Assembly (NCBI RefSeq): GCF_038806765.1
Contig: NZ_CP152389.1
Location: 2,108,001-2,172,000 of the forward strand
DNA from: Mucilaginibacter sp. CSA2-8R
GTDB taxonomy: Bacteria; Bacteroidota; Bacteroidia; Sphingobacteriales; Sphingobacteriaceae
Direction of reading: 5' to 3'
Length of the DNA: 64,000 bases
In this document: in pieces, positions 45,326 through 54,942 of the stretch
How positions within the stretch are numbered: the stretch's first letter is position 1
How the letters are laid out: every line of letters starts with the position of its first letter
Translations under genes and position numbers: made by a program
The notes under the pieces: generated by a model
What the model saw: only the letters and a program-made list of their open reading frames with translations
Databases searched by the model: none
What the model was told of the DNA's origin: nothing

Positions 45326-46081
45326 CTACAAATCGAGCAGTCTTTTAATCATTTGCTGAGGGTTGTGCAAAAAGTTATGGTACGATTGATAAAGCTCCGT
45401 TTGTTCATAATTTCGCTTGGCTATACCTTGCTCAGTAAACTCGTAGATGGTAGCAAAAGGGTAAGCCAGTATGATAGGTGAGTGTGTAGCAATAAGAAAT
45501 TGCGATCGTAAACCAGCCAGCTCATGCATGCGTAACAGCATAGCCATTTGTTTGGCCGGCGAAAGGGCCGCCTCGGGCTCATCTAGGATGTATAAACCAT
45601 TACCTCCAAAACGGTGACTAAACAGTGCCCAAAAAGATTCGCCATGCGATTGCTGATGCAACGATACGCCTCCGTAAGAATTGATGATGGAACTTGTTTG
45701 TACATCAGTTTCTTCATCATAATCCAGCCTTTCAATCTCGGTGGCTACGTTAAAAAAGCTTTCGCTTCGCAAAAAGTAACCGTCGGTATGCCTGTGCGTG
45801 CCTCTCGATATTGTAATGTGCCGGTGTAGCGGCGAATGCGACTCGCGTGTGCCGAAATTGAAATTCATGGAACCGCCCTCGGGGTTAAAGCCACAGGCTA
45901 CGGCAATGGCTTCGAGCATAGTGGATTTACCTGAGCCGTTCTCGCCTACAAAATACGTTACCTGCGGATTAATGCTGATTTGATTGGTATTGATAAAGAA
46001 AGGGAGGTTGAACGGATAGGCATTCAAGTCGACATCTTTTTTATTAAAGTAGATATCCTTCAGTTCTCCTTTGGCTGCCAT
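45326..46081 (-). CDS. AAA/ABC-type ATPase of the SMC-like family
   Basis: 251 residues. Walker A is GENGSGKST near 45-53, the ABC-like signature is HQQSHGES near 166-173, Walker B is YILDEPEAALSP near 186-197, and the H-loop is IATHSPI near 219. This is the minimal nucleotide-binding domain of the AbiEii/RecF-like ATPase group, with no coiled-coil insert. Solitary ATPases of this kind occur in nutrient-response and defence roles, and the sequence does not decide which. The gene is divergent from the SDR gene across 136 bases. Confidence 0.88.
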   Translation of the reverse strand: MAAKGELKDIYFNKKDVDLNAYPFNLPFFINTNQISINPQVTYFVGENGSGKSTMLEAIAVACGFNPEGGSMNFNFGTRESHSPLHRHITISRGTHRHTDGYFLRSESFFNVATEIERLDYDEETDVQTSSIINSYGGVSLHQQSHGESFWALFSHRFGGNGLYILDEPEAALSPAKQMAMLLRMHELAGLRSQFLIATHSPIILAYPFATIYEFTEQGIAKRNYEQTELYQSYHNFLHNPQQMIKRLLDL

Positions 46082-46148
46082 AGTAGATAAGCTATTATGG
46101 TAAAATTATGAAAGTTAAGGTAAAATAAGTGTGGGTTATAAAACTATG

Positions 46149-46171
46149 ATTGGTTAAATTTAAAAACCAAT
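46149..46171. promoter_or_regulatory. Operator-like palindrome in the ATPase/SDR divergent region
   Basis: ATTGGTT (46149-46155) and AACCAAT (46165-46171) are exact inverted repeats separated by nine A/T-rich bases, centred between the divergent ATPase and SDR genes. A 23-base dyad of this size fits a dimeric repressor site. Confidence 0.35.
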
Positions 46172-46217
46172 AGTTAATAACACGGTTGTTTCTACAGACA
46201 CTAATAAAAGAAAAGTT

Positions 46218-47126
46218 ATGAGCACGCAACAGAAATATGCATTAATTACAGGCGGTACCAGCGGTATTGGATATGAGTTATCTAAGTTATTTGCACGCGA
46301 CGGTTACAACCTGGTGTTAGTGAGCCGGAGCGACGAGCGCCTGGAAGAAGTGGCCCGCGAGTTTGAGCAGCAGTACAATGTAGAAGTAAAAACCATTGCC
46401 AAAGACTTGTTTAAACCTGGTGTGGCCAAAGAAATATATGAGCAAACCTCTCAATGGGGACTAACTATTAACGCCCTAATTAATAATGCCGGACAGGCTG
46501 GATATGGAGCTTTTGTAGAAACGGATCTGGACAGGGATATTGACCTTATCCATCTGGATATTATTGCGTTGGTGAGCCTCACTAAACATTATCTAAAAGA
46601 GATGGTGGCCCGCAACGAAGGTAAGATTCTTAATGTTGCCTCATCGTTGGCTGTAACGCCTACGCCTTTGATGGCGGTGTATGGTGCGGCGAAGGCTTTC
46701 GTATTATCATTTACTGAAGCGGTTATCCAGGAAGTTAAAGACACTAACGTTTCGCTTACGGTTTTGCTGCCCAACGCTACCGATACCGACTTTTTTCATA
46801 AAGCCAAAGCTATAGATACGGTAGCTTATAAAAAGATGACCTTTTATAAGCCCGAAGAAGTAGCCGCTGCTGCTTATGAAAGTTTGCAGGCCGGCGATGC
46901 CAAAGTGGAGCCGGGCATTATTAATAAAGTAAATAATTTTTTTAACCGCGTAGTGCCCGATGGTTTGGCTGCAAAAGTAACCAGCGGTATTACAGCACCA
47001 AGCACCAGTGGCAAGCAGCATACCGACCATGCGGCATCAGCCGAGGAGCGGGCTACAATAAACAACCAAACCGGAAATAAAGAGGGTGATTTTACCTCAC
47101 ACCAGGGCCATCAGCACGAAGACTAG
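46218..47126 (+). CDS. Short-chain dehydrogenase/reductase
   Basis: 302 residues. The NAD(P) motif GGTSGIGYEL is near 11-20, the strand NNAG near 90, and the catalytic YGAAK near 155 with Ser in NVASS near 140, all classical SDR features. The last about 45 residues (from TAPSTSGKQHTDHAAS onward) form an unusual His/Ser/Glu-rich tail beyond the normal fold. It reduces or oxidises an unknown carbonyl/alcohol substrate. A possible operator lies upstream and a hairpin (47149-47177) just after the stop. GAGTTA-like RBS is not obvious. Confidence 0.93.
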   Translation: MSTQQKYALITGGTSGIGYELSKLFARDGYNLVLVSRSDERLEEVAREFEQQYNVEVKTIAKDLFKPGVAKEIYEQTSQWGLTINALINNAGQAGYGAFVETDLDRDIDLIHLDIIALVSLTKHYLKEMVARNEGKILNVASSLAVTPTPLMAVYGAAKAFVLSFTEAVIQEVKDTNVSLTVLLPNATDTDFFHKAKAIDTVAYKKMTFYKPEEVAAAAYESLQAGDAKVEPGIINKVNNFFNRVVPDGLAAKVTSGITAPSTSGKQHTDHAASAEERATINNQTGNKEGDFTSHQGHQHED

Positions 47127-47148
47127 TTTTTATTTTTTAAAATTGCAG

Positions 47149-47177
47149 TGCCGTATTGCATTAATTGCAATACGGCA
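47149..47177 (+). terminator. Terminator-like hairpin after the SDR gene
   Basis: Perfect 12-bp stem TGCCGTATTGCA (47149-47160) with TGCAATACGGCA (47166-47177), 5-base loop, 22 bases after the SDR stop. Only a weak T-run follows. Confidence 0.65.
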
Positions 47178-47248
47178 TTGTTATGCTTGCAAAGGTATGC
47201 CAAAAGCCACATTTAACCCTGTAGCCATCACCCGCTAAACAACCTGAC

Positions 47249-49258
47249 ATGAATCGTCTTGCCCAATCCACATCGCCCTATTTACTACAACACGCCAATA
47301 ACCCGGTTGACTGGTACCCTTGGGGTGCCGAGGCGCTTCAAAAAGCTCGTGACGAAAATAAGCTGATCATTGTAAGCATTGGATATTCGGCCTGCCATTG
47401 GTGCCACGTAATGGAGCACGAGAGTTTCGAGGATGAGCAGGTAGCCGCCCTGATGAATGAGCATTTCATCTGTATTAAGGTAGACCGCGAAGAACGCCCC
47501 GATGTTGACCAAATTTACATGAGTGCCGTACAACTCATGACCAACCGTGGCGGCTGGCCGCTTAACTGCATATGCCTGCCCGACCAGCGCCCCATTTATG
47601 GAGGTACTTATTACCCCAAACACGATTGGTTAAATATATTGATGAGCCTGGCCGATTTTTATACTAACCGGCCCGACGAAGCAGTTGATTATGCCGTGCG
47701 CCTGACCGAAGGCGTGCAGCAATTTGAGTCGGTTGATTTGGTAACAGAACAGCCCAATTACTCAGCTGATGATTTACATACCATTGTAAAAAACTGGCGC
47801 AAGTATTTAGATGCTAACGAAGGAGGTACAGGCCATGCGCCTAAATTTCCGATGCCTAATAACTGGCTGTTTTTAATGCGTTACGCGCACTTATTTAACG
47901 ACGAAGGTATCGCATCCCTTACTAAACTGACGCTGCATAAAATGGCCTTCGGCGGTATATACGATCACATTGGCGGGGGCTTTGCACGTTACTCGGTTGA
48001 TGGACGCTGGCATGTGCCGCACTTCGAGAAAATGCTGTATGACAATGCACAGTTGGTTGGCTTATATGCCGAGGCTTATATATGGAATGCCGATCCTATA
48101 TATCAACATACCGTTGCCGAAACCATTGCCTTTGTACAGCGCGAATTGACAGCGCCCATTGGTGGCTTTTATGCTGCACTGGATGCCGACAGCGAAGGCG
48201 TAGAGGGTAAGTTTTATACCTTCACCAAAACGGAGGTTGTAGCTATTTTAGGAAACGATGCCGACTTGTTTTGTATTTATTACAACATCACACCAGATGG
48301 CAATTGGGAAGAAGAGCAGACTAATGTTTTGTTCAGAAAAGAGCACGATGTAACATTGGCCGCCCAGTTAGGCATGCCGGTTGAAGCCTTGCGAACCGCC
48401 GTCCAGGCCGCTAAAAACAAACTTTTTGACGTGCGAAGTAAGCGTGTAAGGCCGGGACTCGATAATAAAATACTTGCCTCATGGAACGGGCTGATGTTAA
48501 AAGGCCTGGCCGAAGCATACCGTACCTTTAATGAGCCATCGTACCTTAGTTTGGCTTTAAACAATGCAATGTTCATCACTCAAAATTTGATTGGTGCTAA
48601 CCATCGGCTTACAAGGATTTATAAAACCGGAGGAACAGCACAACCTATTTCCTTTTTAGATGACTATGCTAACGTAATTGACGGGTTCAGTGCCTTGTAT
48701 GAGGTTACCTTTGACATACAATGGCTGCATTTGGCGGCAAAGCTTACCGATAACGCCATCGCTTATTACTACAATGAGGCGGAGGGTATGTTTTTTTACA
48801 CTGCGGCCGACGACGAACAGCTCATTGCCCGTAAAACTGAAATCATGGATGGGGTTATTTCATCTTCCAATTCAGTAATGGCGCGTAACCTTAAAAAGCT
48901 GTCGTTATTATTAGGTAATACGCAGTATGAAGCCATATCAGCGCAGCTGCTGCGTAATGTGATGCCTTACATGGCCAAATATGGTTCTTCTTATGCTAAC
49001 TGGGCGCTATTACTGCTCGAAGAAGTTAAAGGTGTTTATGAAGTGGCTGTTACCGGAAGCAGCGCAGAGGCTTTGCGACGCGAGGTAGAGCAAAACTATA
49101 TTCCAAACAAAATTATGTTGGGCGGTAATCAAGAAAACTTACCTTTACTGCAAAACCGGATATCAGAGCAAAACCGCATTTTTATATGTAAAAATAAAAC
49201 CTGCGGTTTGCCGGCGTACACCGTACAGGATGCTTTAAAACAAATAGAGCCATCCTGA
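47249..49258 (+). CDS. Thioredoxin-domain protein of the YyaL/SSP411 family
   Basis: 669 residues. The N-terminal domain (about 1-165) has [15 protein letters not shown], a thioredoxin-like fold with CxxC Cys-His-Trp-Cys; it begins [20 protein letters not shown], the family signature. The rest is an (alpha/alpha)6-barrel like cellobiose epimerases ([28 protein letters not shown]). The cellular role of YyaL/DUF255 proteins is unsettled, and the glycosidase-like domain may bind rather than cut sugars. It is cytoplasmic, with no signal peptide. The slyD gene begins 25 bases later, so they form an operon. Confidence 0.94.
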   Translation: MNRLAQSTSPYLLQHANNPVDWYPWGAEALQKARDENKLIIVSIGYSACHWCHVMEHESFEDEQVAALMNEHFICIKVDREERPDVDQIYMSAVQLMTNRGGWPLNCICLPDQRPIYGGTYYPKHDWLNILMSLADFYTNRPDEAVDYAVRLTEGVQQFESVDLVTEQPNYSADDLHTIVKNWRKYLDANEGGTGHAPKFPMPNNWLFLMRYAHLFNDEGIASLTKLTLHKMAFGGIYDHIGGGFARYSVDGRWHVPHFEKMLYDNAQLVGLYAEAYIWNADPIYQHTVAETIAFVQRELTAPIGGFYAALDADSEGVEGKFYTFTKTEVVAILGNDADLFCIYYNITPDGNWEEEQTNVLFRKEHDVTLAAQLGMPVEALRTAVQAAKNKLFDVRSKRVRPGLDNKILASWNGLMLKGLAEAYRTFNEPSYLSLALNNAMFITQNLIGANHRLTRIYKTGGTAQPISFLDDYANVIDGFSALYEVTFDIQWLHLAAKLTDNAIAYYYNEAEGMFFYTAADDEQLIARKTEIMDGVISSSNSVMARNLKKLSLLLGNTQYEAISAQLLRNVMPYMAKYGSSYANWALLLLEEVKGVYEVAVTGSSAEALRREVEQNYIPNKIMLGGNQENLPLLQNRISEQNRIFICKNKTCGLPAYTVQDALKQIEPS

Positions 49259-49283
49259 GCTTATTACTTAAATTAAAACGCTA

Positions 49284-49784
49284 ATGAAAATCGAATCACA
49301 ACACGTCGTATCATTAACCTACGATTTGTATGTTAAACAGGAAGACGGTAACGAAGCTTTGGTTGAGAGTGCAACCCAGGAGCAGCCATTAACCTTTTTA
49401 TATGGCGCAGGCCAAATGCTGCCTAAGTTTGAAGAGCACTTAAGCACACTATCAACTGGGGATAATTTTGACTTTAAACTGAGCCCTGAAGATGCTTACG
49501 GAGAGTTAAATGAAGAGGCTGTGGCCAACCTGCCTAAAGAAATGTTTGATGGTACAGATATGCCCGAAGTAGGTGCTATTTTACCACTGCAAGATAACCA
49601 GGGCAACCGTTTCCAGGGCCAGGTAGTATCTGTAGTTGAAGATGCTATAATTGTAGATCTAAACCACCCTATGGCTGGTCAAGAACTGCATTTTAAAGGA
49701 CAGATTATCAACGTGCGCCCGGCAAACCCTGAGGAGTTATCTCATGGTCATGCCCATGGTCCGGATGGACACCACGATCATTAA
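49284..49784 (+). CDS. SlyD-like FKBP-type peptidyl-prolyl isomerase
   Basis: 166 residues. An FKBP domain is interrupted by an insert-in-flap chaperone domain (about 68-125), as in SlyD: LTFLYGAGQMLPKFEEHLS near 37-55, then DAYGELNEEAV near 73-83, then NHPMAGQELHFKGQI near 129-143. A histidine-rich metal-binding tail (HGHAHGPDGHHDH) ends the protein, as in E. coli SlyD. It folds cytoplasmic proteins and binds Ni2+. It follows the YyaL-type gene by 25 bases and is followed by a strong bidirectional terminator. Confidence 0.92.
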   Translation: MKIESQHVVSLTYDLYVKQEDGNEALVESATQEQPLTFLYGAGQMLPKFEEHLSTLSTGDNFDFKLSPEDAYGELNEEAVANLPKEMFDGTDMPEVGAILPLQDNQGNRFQGQVVSVVEDAIIVDLNHPMAGQELHFKGQIINVRPANPEELSHGHAHGPDGHHDH

Positions 49785-49802
49785 GCAAATGATTATATCA
49801 TC

Positions 49803-49833
49803 AAAATGGCTACCCGGTTTGGGTAGCCATTTT
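49803..49833. terminator. Bidirectional rho-independent terminator
   Basis: Perfect 13-bp stem AAAATGGCTACCC (49803-49815) with GGGTAGCCATTTT (49821-49833), 5-base loop. It lies between the convergent slyD-like gene and the hypothetical gene ending at 49837. Confidence 0.85.
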
Positions 49834-49836
49834 GGT

Positions 49837-50532
49837 TTAAAGCCTTACCATATCAGATTTGTAAAACTGGCAGGGTATAATGATGCGGATGCTCACCGGA
49901 TTGCCGTTAAGCTTGGCCGGAATGAAAATTTTATCTTCGTCTTTAATGAGTTTCAGGTTAAGGCTAAGCACAACGTCATTAACATCTAACGCCGAATAGG
50001 CAGAATGTACTCTAAATTTAAATTCGGCCAAACGCCCGCCGGGGCTTACTAATAATTCGATAGTCGTTTTATAGCTTTCATTGCTTAGATTCCTCAATTC
50101 TTCGGGCAGCCTAATCAGATTTACATAATTTAAGTAGCCGTAATAACGCCCACCTATGCGTGCTGGCCTGCTAAAAGTGTAATCCGTTTTTAACGAGTCA
50201 TCAACAATATATCTTACTCCATCGGCACTATTTTCGGGCGCCTCAAACAGCAGCGTTTTAGTAGTGTAATTGTAGCGCTGGCTGGGCTGGTTGTGCTTAT
50301 CAAAAAAAGTCCAAGTGCCAATTTTCTTGTTCTGGTCATAGTTACCCACCGCCAGCAATTTTTTGTTTAAATAAGCCGTGTACTGGCCTTGCATAATCGT
50401 ATCGTTACTTTTCAGCACATGGTATTTTTCGGTTACCTCAGGTGTAAGGCGCCGGGTACGTTCCGCAATGTCTTGTGCAAAGCTGTTTAGTGAGGCCGAT
50501 AAGGTAAGTAAAAGTATAATAATATATTTCAC
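49837..50532 (-). CDS. Secreted hypothetical protein with MORN-like start
   Basis: 231 residues from a GTG at 50532 (VKYIIILLLTLSASLNSFAQ), which makes a clean signal peptide; an ATG at 50580 would add a mixed N-terminus. The first half of the mature protein (QGQYTAYLNKKLLAVGNYD, then GTWTFFDKHNQPSQRYNY) resembles MORN-like or YwqK repeats; the second half resembles the C-terminal TonB-like fold found in Bacteroidota secreted proteins (TTIELLVSPGGRLAEFKF). Role unknown; cell-envelope location is inferred. Confidence 0.75.
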   Translation of the reverse strand: MKYIIILLLTLSASLNSFAQDIAERTRRLTPEVTEKYHVLKSNDTIMQGQYTAYLNKKLLAVGNYDQNKKIGTWTFFDKHNQPSQRYNYTTKTLLFEAPENSADGVRYIVDDSLKTDYTFSRPARIGGRYYGYLNYVNLIRLPEELRNLSNESYKTTIELLVSPGGRLAEFKFRVHSAYSALDVNDVVLSLNLKLIKDEDKIFIPAKLNGNPVSIRIIIPCQFYKSDMVRL

Positions 50533-50618
50533 GCTGATATAAAAAATAGGTTGTTGGTTTCTAACAAAGTAATGTAACAAAAATATGTATTAATTAAACT
50601 ATCAAAACAATAAACAGT

Positions 50619-50662
50619 TTAAAGACCGGTCAAAGTTATTTTAATCTTAAACCGGTCTTTAA
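50619..50662. repeat. 12-bp inverted repeat between divergent genes
   Basis: TTAAAGACCGGT (50619-50630) pairs with ACCGGTCTTTAA (50651-50662) across 20 bases, in the 325-base region between divergent genes at 50532 and 50857. It looks like a terminator with tails, but no gene ends here. It may be an operator, a small transcript end or an old terminator. Confidence 0.5.
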
Positions 50663-50812
50663 TTGTAACAAGTTTGATTTGCTAAGCTTTGTATTATATT
50701 TATTACCGGAACACACCTAAATAAGCTGCGCCAAATATTTAGTTTTGGTAGGTCGCCTAACCAGTACAGATCACAAACATTCCGTCTGGCAACTTGCAGA
50801 CGTAAACCAGAG

Positions 50813-50820
50813 TAACTTTG
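50813..50820 (+). promoter_or_regulatory. Bacteroidota-type promoter (TTG-N16-TAACTTTG) for the secreted Gly/Arg-rich gene
   Basis: TAACTTTG matches TAnnTTTG, with a TTG at 50794-50796 upstream, spaced 16 bases. The distance to the ATG at 50857 is 36 bases, which suits a transcript starting near 50827. Confidence 0.5.
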
Positions 50821-50856
50821 CGGTTATACCGCTATTAACCTAAAAACTTTATTAAG

Positions 50857-51690
50857 ATGCTGCCTCATATCAAATCAAAAATATATTGTCTGTTAGTGGT
50901 TTCGGGCTTGTTACTGCCTATGATGGTGATGGCTCAAAAAAGCACTGATATTTCAACAGGTGTTAAGGTGCCTGCGACTGTAAAGGTAGACGGTAAACTT
51001 ACCGAATGGGGTACACTGCCTGCATACAACAAAAGCACCAGTTTGCATTATACACTGGCTAATGATGCTAATAATTTGTACCTAGCTATCAACGCAACCG
51101 ACCAAACTACCATCAATAAGATTTTAGGCGGTGGCATTATTCTTTTAATAAATAAGGATGGTAAAAAGAGAGAGAAAGATGCCGTAGAAATAATTTATCC
51201 TATGGGTGGCCGAGGTGGCATGCGCGGCATGCGCATGGGAGGGCGAGGCGGCAGGCAAGGTGATAACACCGTAGATACAGCCGCCTTAGTAGCTACCCGT
51301 AAACAAGCGGTAGCCGGTATGAAAGAGCTAAGCGTAACTGGCATTAAAGACATCACCGACACACTCGTGTCTATTTATAATACCTATGGTATTAAAACAG
51401 GGATTAATATTGATGCTCACGGCAATTTTAACTATGAATTAGCTATACCGTTAAAGCTGCTTGAGTTAGACCCAGCTAAGAATACAGAGCTGGCTTATAA
51501 CATTAAAGTAAACGGCATTACCATGGGTGGTGGTAACCGCGAAGGCGGCCGGGGGCAAGGCGGTGGCCGGGCTAATGGCGGCGGTCAGGTTGTTGGTATG
51601 GTGATGATAAGCGAACCTACAGGGGGTGGTATGATGGATATGATGACGCCTACCGATTTTTGGGGTAAATACAAGTTGGCCAAACCCTGA
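50857..51690 (+). CDS. Secreted CBM9/DOMON-like protein with Gly/Arg/Met-rich regions
   Basis: 277 residues with a signal peptide of about 27 (ends MVMAQ). The mature N-terminus, VKVDGKLTEWGTLPAYN, then LHYTLANDANNLYLAINATD, resembles CBM9-like or DOMON-type binding domains that take ligands such as haem or sugar. Two low-complexity blocks follow: RGGMRGMRMGGRGGRQ near 123-138 and GNREGGRGQGGGRANGGGQ near 224-242. A 32-base gap separates it from the outer-membrane barrel gene, so the two are probably co-transcribed. The glycine-rich blocks may be flexible linkers; metal or polymer binding is speculation. Confidence 0.75.
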   Translation: MLPHIKSKIYCLLVVSGLLLPMMVMAQKSTDISTGVKVPATVKVDGKLTEWGTLPAYNKSTSLHYTLANDANNLYLAINATDQTTINKILGGGIILLINKDGKKREKDAVEIIYPMGGRGGMRGMRMGGRGGRQGDNTVDTAALVATRKQAVAGMKELSVTGIKDITDTLVSIYNTYGIKTGINIDAHGNFNYELAIPLKLLELDPAKNTELAYNIKVNGITMGGGNREGGRGQGGGRANGGGQVVGMVMISEPTGGGMMDMMTPTDFWGKYKLAKP

Positions 51691-51721
51691 TTTAATCTGA
51701 TTTTTTTCTTTCAACCTTATC

Positions 51722-54535
51722 ATGAAAAAACTTTTACTGCTATTTTTATTTTCGCTGCTTGCTTGCAAGATATTTGCACAGGTACCCGGCCGCGGCAATT
51801 CCCGTCCGCCGTTGGCCTTACGCGAGGTGAGCGGTATTGTTAAAGACAGCACCGACAACGCGATAATTGGTGCTACCGTAAAGCTTAAAACTACTACCGA
51901 CAGCGCCGTCACAACCACCAATGGTGACGGTATCTTTGTATTTAAAAATATAAAGTCGGCCACGTTTGTGCTCAGCATCACCAGCATCGGCTTTAGGCCT
52001 GTTGTAAGGCGGATGTTAAATAATGATGCCATACCAAGGCTGGTATTAGACCCGATTATACTGGGTACACAAGCCAATCAGCTTGCGGCTGTAACTGTAA
52101 AGGCGCCCAGCATTACTTATAAAACAGATACAGTAGAATACCGTGCGAGCGATTACAAAGTGCGACCAAATGCAACTGTTGATGAGATGCTGAAAAAGAT
52201 GGAAGGCATGGAAGTAGGATCTGACGGATCATTAACCCACCAGGGGCAGCAGGTAATGAAAGCCAGATTAAACGGTAAAGATTACGCGGGAGGGGATGTA
52301 GCACAAGCTATAAAAAATTTACCTGCCGAAATTGTTGAAAAGATTCAGGTAGTTGATGATTACGGCGATCAGGCAGCCCGTACCGGTATTAAAGACGGCG
52401 ACCCGCAAAAGGTGATCAATATTACCACCCGCGTTGACCGTTCGGTGGGTAACATTGCACGTATATCGGCAGGGGGCGGTAATAATGACAGGTATGAAGG
52501 GCGTGTTTTTTTACAGCGCTTAAATGGTAACGAACAGATTGGCGTTATAGGTAATTTTCGAAACACGGTGAACGGCGTTGCATCATCTGGTATTTCCGGT
52601 GGTTCGTCGGGTGGAGCAGCTGCAGCAAATACGGGCGGACCGGGCGGCGGTAGCGGCAGCAGTAATGGCAGCGGCGGTACAACCACTACCGGCAACCCCA
52701 GCTTTAGTTATCGCAACCAGTTAAGTAAAAAGGTGCAAGTTAACGGCAACTATAATTATCATTTTACCGATACACATGTATTTACTGACAGCTACGGCGA
52801 GCAGTTTAATAAATTTGGGACTACCCAATTCAAAAATACCAGCGACTCGCGCAGTAACAGTAAAGGGCACCAGGGAAGTTTTGAGTTTGAATATACGCCT
52901 GATAGTGCCAACTTTTTACGGATAACGCCTAACGTTAACACCAATACAACCAACTCGGTGAGCAACTCCATGAGTATGCAAAGCGGATTTGCCAATCAAA
53001 ATACCCAAGGTATAAACAACAATTACTCTAACAGCCCAAATTTTGGCGGTATTGTATTTTATCAGCACATTTTTAAAAAACCACGGCGTAATATCTCTAT
53101 CCAGCTTAATTATAACGATGCCGAGCAAAACCAAGAAAACGAGCCAAATACGCTGATCTCGCGCAGGGCGCCCAACGGCGCCACCAGCGACTCGCTGATA
53201 CACCGTTTTGTTACCCGCGATAACTCGACCATCAATTTCAGAACCAGTTTAACCTATGTTGAGCCTATTTCCCCAAGTTCTCAGTTCGAGTTTAACGCGC
53301 AGGTTAATAATCGCTCTTACCATAACAAGGCCTTTACGGATAGTATTGATGTTTTTGGCAACAGCTTCCCGTTGGCCTATATCAACAACGTTTACAACTA
53401 CACTTTTACTGAATCGCGTATTGCGCTAAATTACCGCTTAAACCGCGAAAAGTACAACCTTTCGCTGGGTGCTACTGCCGTGCCAACTGCATTGAAAGGC
53501 GATAACGTAAGCCGTGGCACCAGCACCGACCGCAGTTATTTTAATATTATACCTATTTTTCGCTTCCAGTATATGTGGTCGCGGCAGCAAAGGGCATCTA
53601 TCAATTACTCAGGTAGTCCTAATGAGCCATCATTCACACAGATACAACCCGTGCCCGATCAGTCTAACGCATTAAATACCATATATGGTAACCCTGATCT
53701 CAGGCCGGCTTTCAGGCACTCGGTTAACGCCATCTACAATAATTACCTTGCAAATTCAAAAATCAACATATCGGCCAACGTTAACGCCAGTATAATTACT
53801 AATCAGATTGTGAGCAACCGGGTAACCATCGTTAGTGCAGGTCCTAATAACGTTCAGAATATTCGTTACGAAACCTATTTTCTTAACATGAACGGTAATT
53901 ATACGATTAACGGTAATTACAATTTTTCGAAGCAGTTGGCCGACCGTAAATATAATCTATCGCTTTTAGGGAATGTTACCTATACAAACGGTGTATCAAT
54001 GTTGGATAATGTTCGTAACTTAACCACTACATGGCGGTATAATCAGCGTTTTGGCCCACGGATTAATCCTAATGAATCTATAGAGGTTAACCCTTTCGTG
54101 GCTTACGATGTTACTAAGTCAACGTTTAGGTTGCCTAAGGACACCACTACCAGTATTAAACGGATATCGATGAATATTGATGGCCGGTTCTTTTTGTTGA
54201 AAGACAAAACCCTGACTATCGGTTATAGTGCCAGCAAAAATGTTGTTTACGGCATAACGTCCAGAAACCCTTTAGTGATTAATGCGTCGATTGAAAAGGA
54301 GTTTTTTGCAAGAAGGATGCTGACTGTAAATTTTCAAGTTTTTGATATCTTAAAGCAAAACAATTTTATTGACCAGGTAACTACTAATAGTTCGGTTACA
54401 AATACAGTTACCAACGCTTTAAGCAGATATTTTATGCTGAGTGCCCGCCTTAATTTACAAAAGTGGACAGGTTCGCCAAGTCGTAACGGCAGGCAGTTGC
54501 GCAGGAGGGGAGATGGTAGTTTTATAATGCCATAA
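51722..54535 (+). CDS. Outer-membrane beta-barrel family protein (TonB-receptor-like)
   Basis: 937 residues. A signal peptide (MKKLLLLFLFSLLACKIFAQ) is followed by a CarboxypepD_reg domain (about 38-120; VSGIVKDSTDNAIIGATVKL), a plug-like segment (about 130-225; VDEMLKKMEGMEVGSDG) and a barrel of the OMP_b-brl_3 type. A Gly/Ser/Ala-rich insert (about 290-325) lies in an external or periplasmic loop. The C-terminus (GRQLRRRGDGSFIMP) lacks the terminal aromatic residue common in barrels. Probably TonB-linked uptake or surface display, paired with the secreted protein at 50857. Confidence 0.9.
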   Translation: MKKLLLLFLFSLLACKIFAQVPGRGNSRPPLALREVSGIVKDSTDNAIIGATVKLKTTTDSAVTTTNGDGIFVFKNIKSATFVLSITSIGFRPVVRRMLNNDAIPRLVLDPIILGTQANQLAAVTVKAPSITYKTDTVEYRASDYKVRPNATVDEMLKKMEGMEVGSDGSLTHQGQQVMKARLNGKDYAGGDVAQAIKNLPAEIVEKIQVVDDYGDQAARTGIKDGDPQKVINITTRVDRSVGNIARISAGGGNNDRYEGRVFLQRLNGNEQIGVIGNFRNTVNGVASSGISGGSSGGAAAANTGGPGGGSGSSNGSGGTTTTGNPSFSYRNQLSKKVQVNGNYNYHFTDTHVFTDSYGEQFNKFGTTQFKNTSDSRSNSKGHQGSFEFEYTPDSANFLRITPNVNTNTTNSVSNSMSMQSGFANQNTQGINNNYSNSPNFGGIVFYQHIFKKPRRNISIQLNYNDAEQNQENEPNTLISRRAPNGATSDSLIHRFVTRDNSTINFRTSLTYVEPISPSSQFEFNAQVNNRSYHNKAFTDSIDVFGNSFPLAYINNVYNYTFTESRIALNYRLNREKYNLSLGATAVPTALKGDNVSRGTSTDRSYFNIIPIFRFQYMWSRQQRASINYSGSPNEPSFTQIQPVPDQSNALNTIYGNPDLRPAFRHSVNAIYNNYLANSKINISANVNASIITNQIVSNRVTIVSAGPNNVQNIRYETYFLNMNGNYTINGNYNFSKQLADRKYNLSLLGNVTYTNGVSMLDNVRNLTTTWRYNQRFGPRINPNESIEVNPFVAYDVTKSTFRLPKDTTTSIKRISMNIDGRFFLLKDKTLTIGYSASKNVVYGITSRNPLVINASIEKEFFARRMLTVNFQVFDILKQNNFIDQVTTNSSVTNTVTNALSRYFMLSARLNLQKWTGSPSRNGRQLRRRGDGSFIMP

Positions 54536-54544
54536 TTTTTGTAG

Positions 54545-54593
54545 ACCGGCACGCAGCAATAACTTCGTGCTAAAAGGCCTGCCGCGTACCGGT
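54545..54593. terminator. Imperfect hairpin between convergent genes
   Basis: ACCGGCACGC (54545-54554) pairs with GCGTACCGGT (54584-54593) with one mismatch; TTTT follows. It lies between the barrel gene and the small minus-strand gene. Confidence 0.4.
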
Positions 54594-54613
54594 TTTCGAC
54601 ATCGCAGAGTCAA

Positions 54614-54832
54614 TCAATAATCCAGTAGTTGCTGGCCGATGGTTTGTATTTCTTCGTTGCTAAAGCCGGCATTTACATCAGCAGCCCAGGTATACATGGT
54701 ATCTTTATAAATACTAATAGTAAAATCATCAGTTACAATATCGTAGTAAGTTGATTCGCCCTCAACATGCGGGTGTACCGAGGCGGCTATTTGTTGCCCG
54801 TTTACGGCAATCGTCATTTCAAAATCTTCCAT
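54614..54832 (-). CDS. Small hypothetical protein
   Basis: 72 residues from ATG at 54832 (MEDFEMTIAVNGQQIAAS); an ATG five codons upstream adds MFILH and is less likely. Acidic, with alternating strands (YYDIVTDDFTISIYKDTMYTW) and an amphipathic C-terminal helix (FSNEEIQTIGQQLLDY). No signal peptide. It resembles small proteins seen across Sphingobacteriaceae, but I cannot name a family. It lies between the barrel gene (convergent) and the desaturase gene (divergent). Confidence 0.7.
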   Translation of the reverse strand: MEDFEMTIAVNGQQIAASVHPHVEGESTYYDIVTDDFTISIYKDTMYTWAADVNAGFSNEEIQTIGQQLLDY

Positions 54833-54942
54833 ATGCAATATAAACACGGCTCTTGCCGTTAGGTTGTAAGTTATTTTATAAAACCACCAATTATATTACC
54901 TACCTTACCATCCTGATTATTTAAAACTATTAGCCCCCAAGC

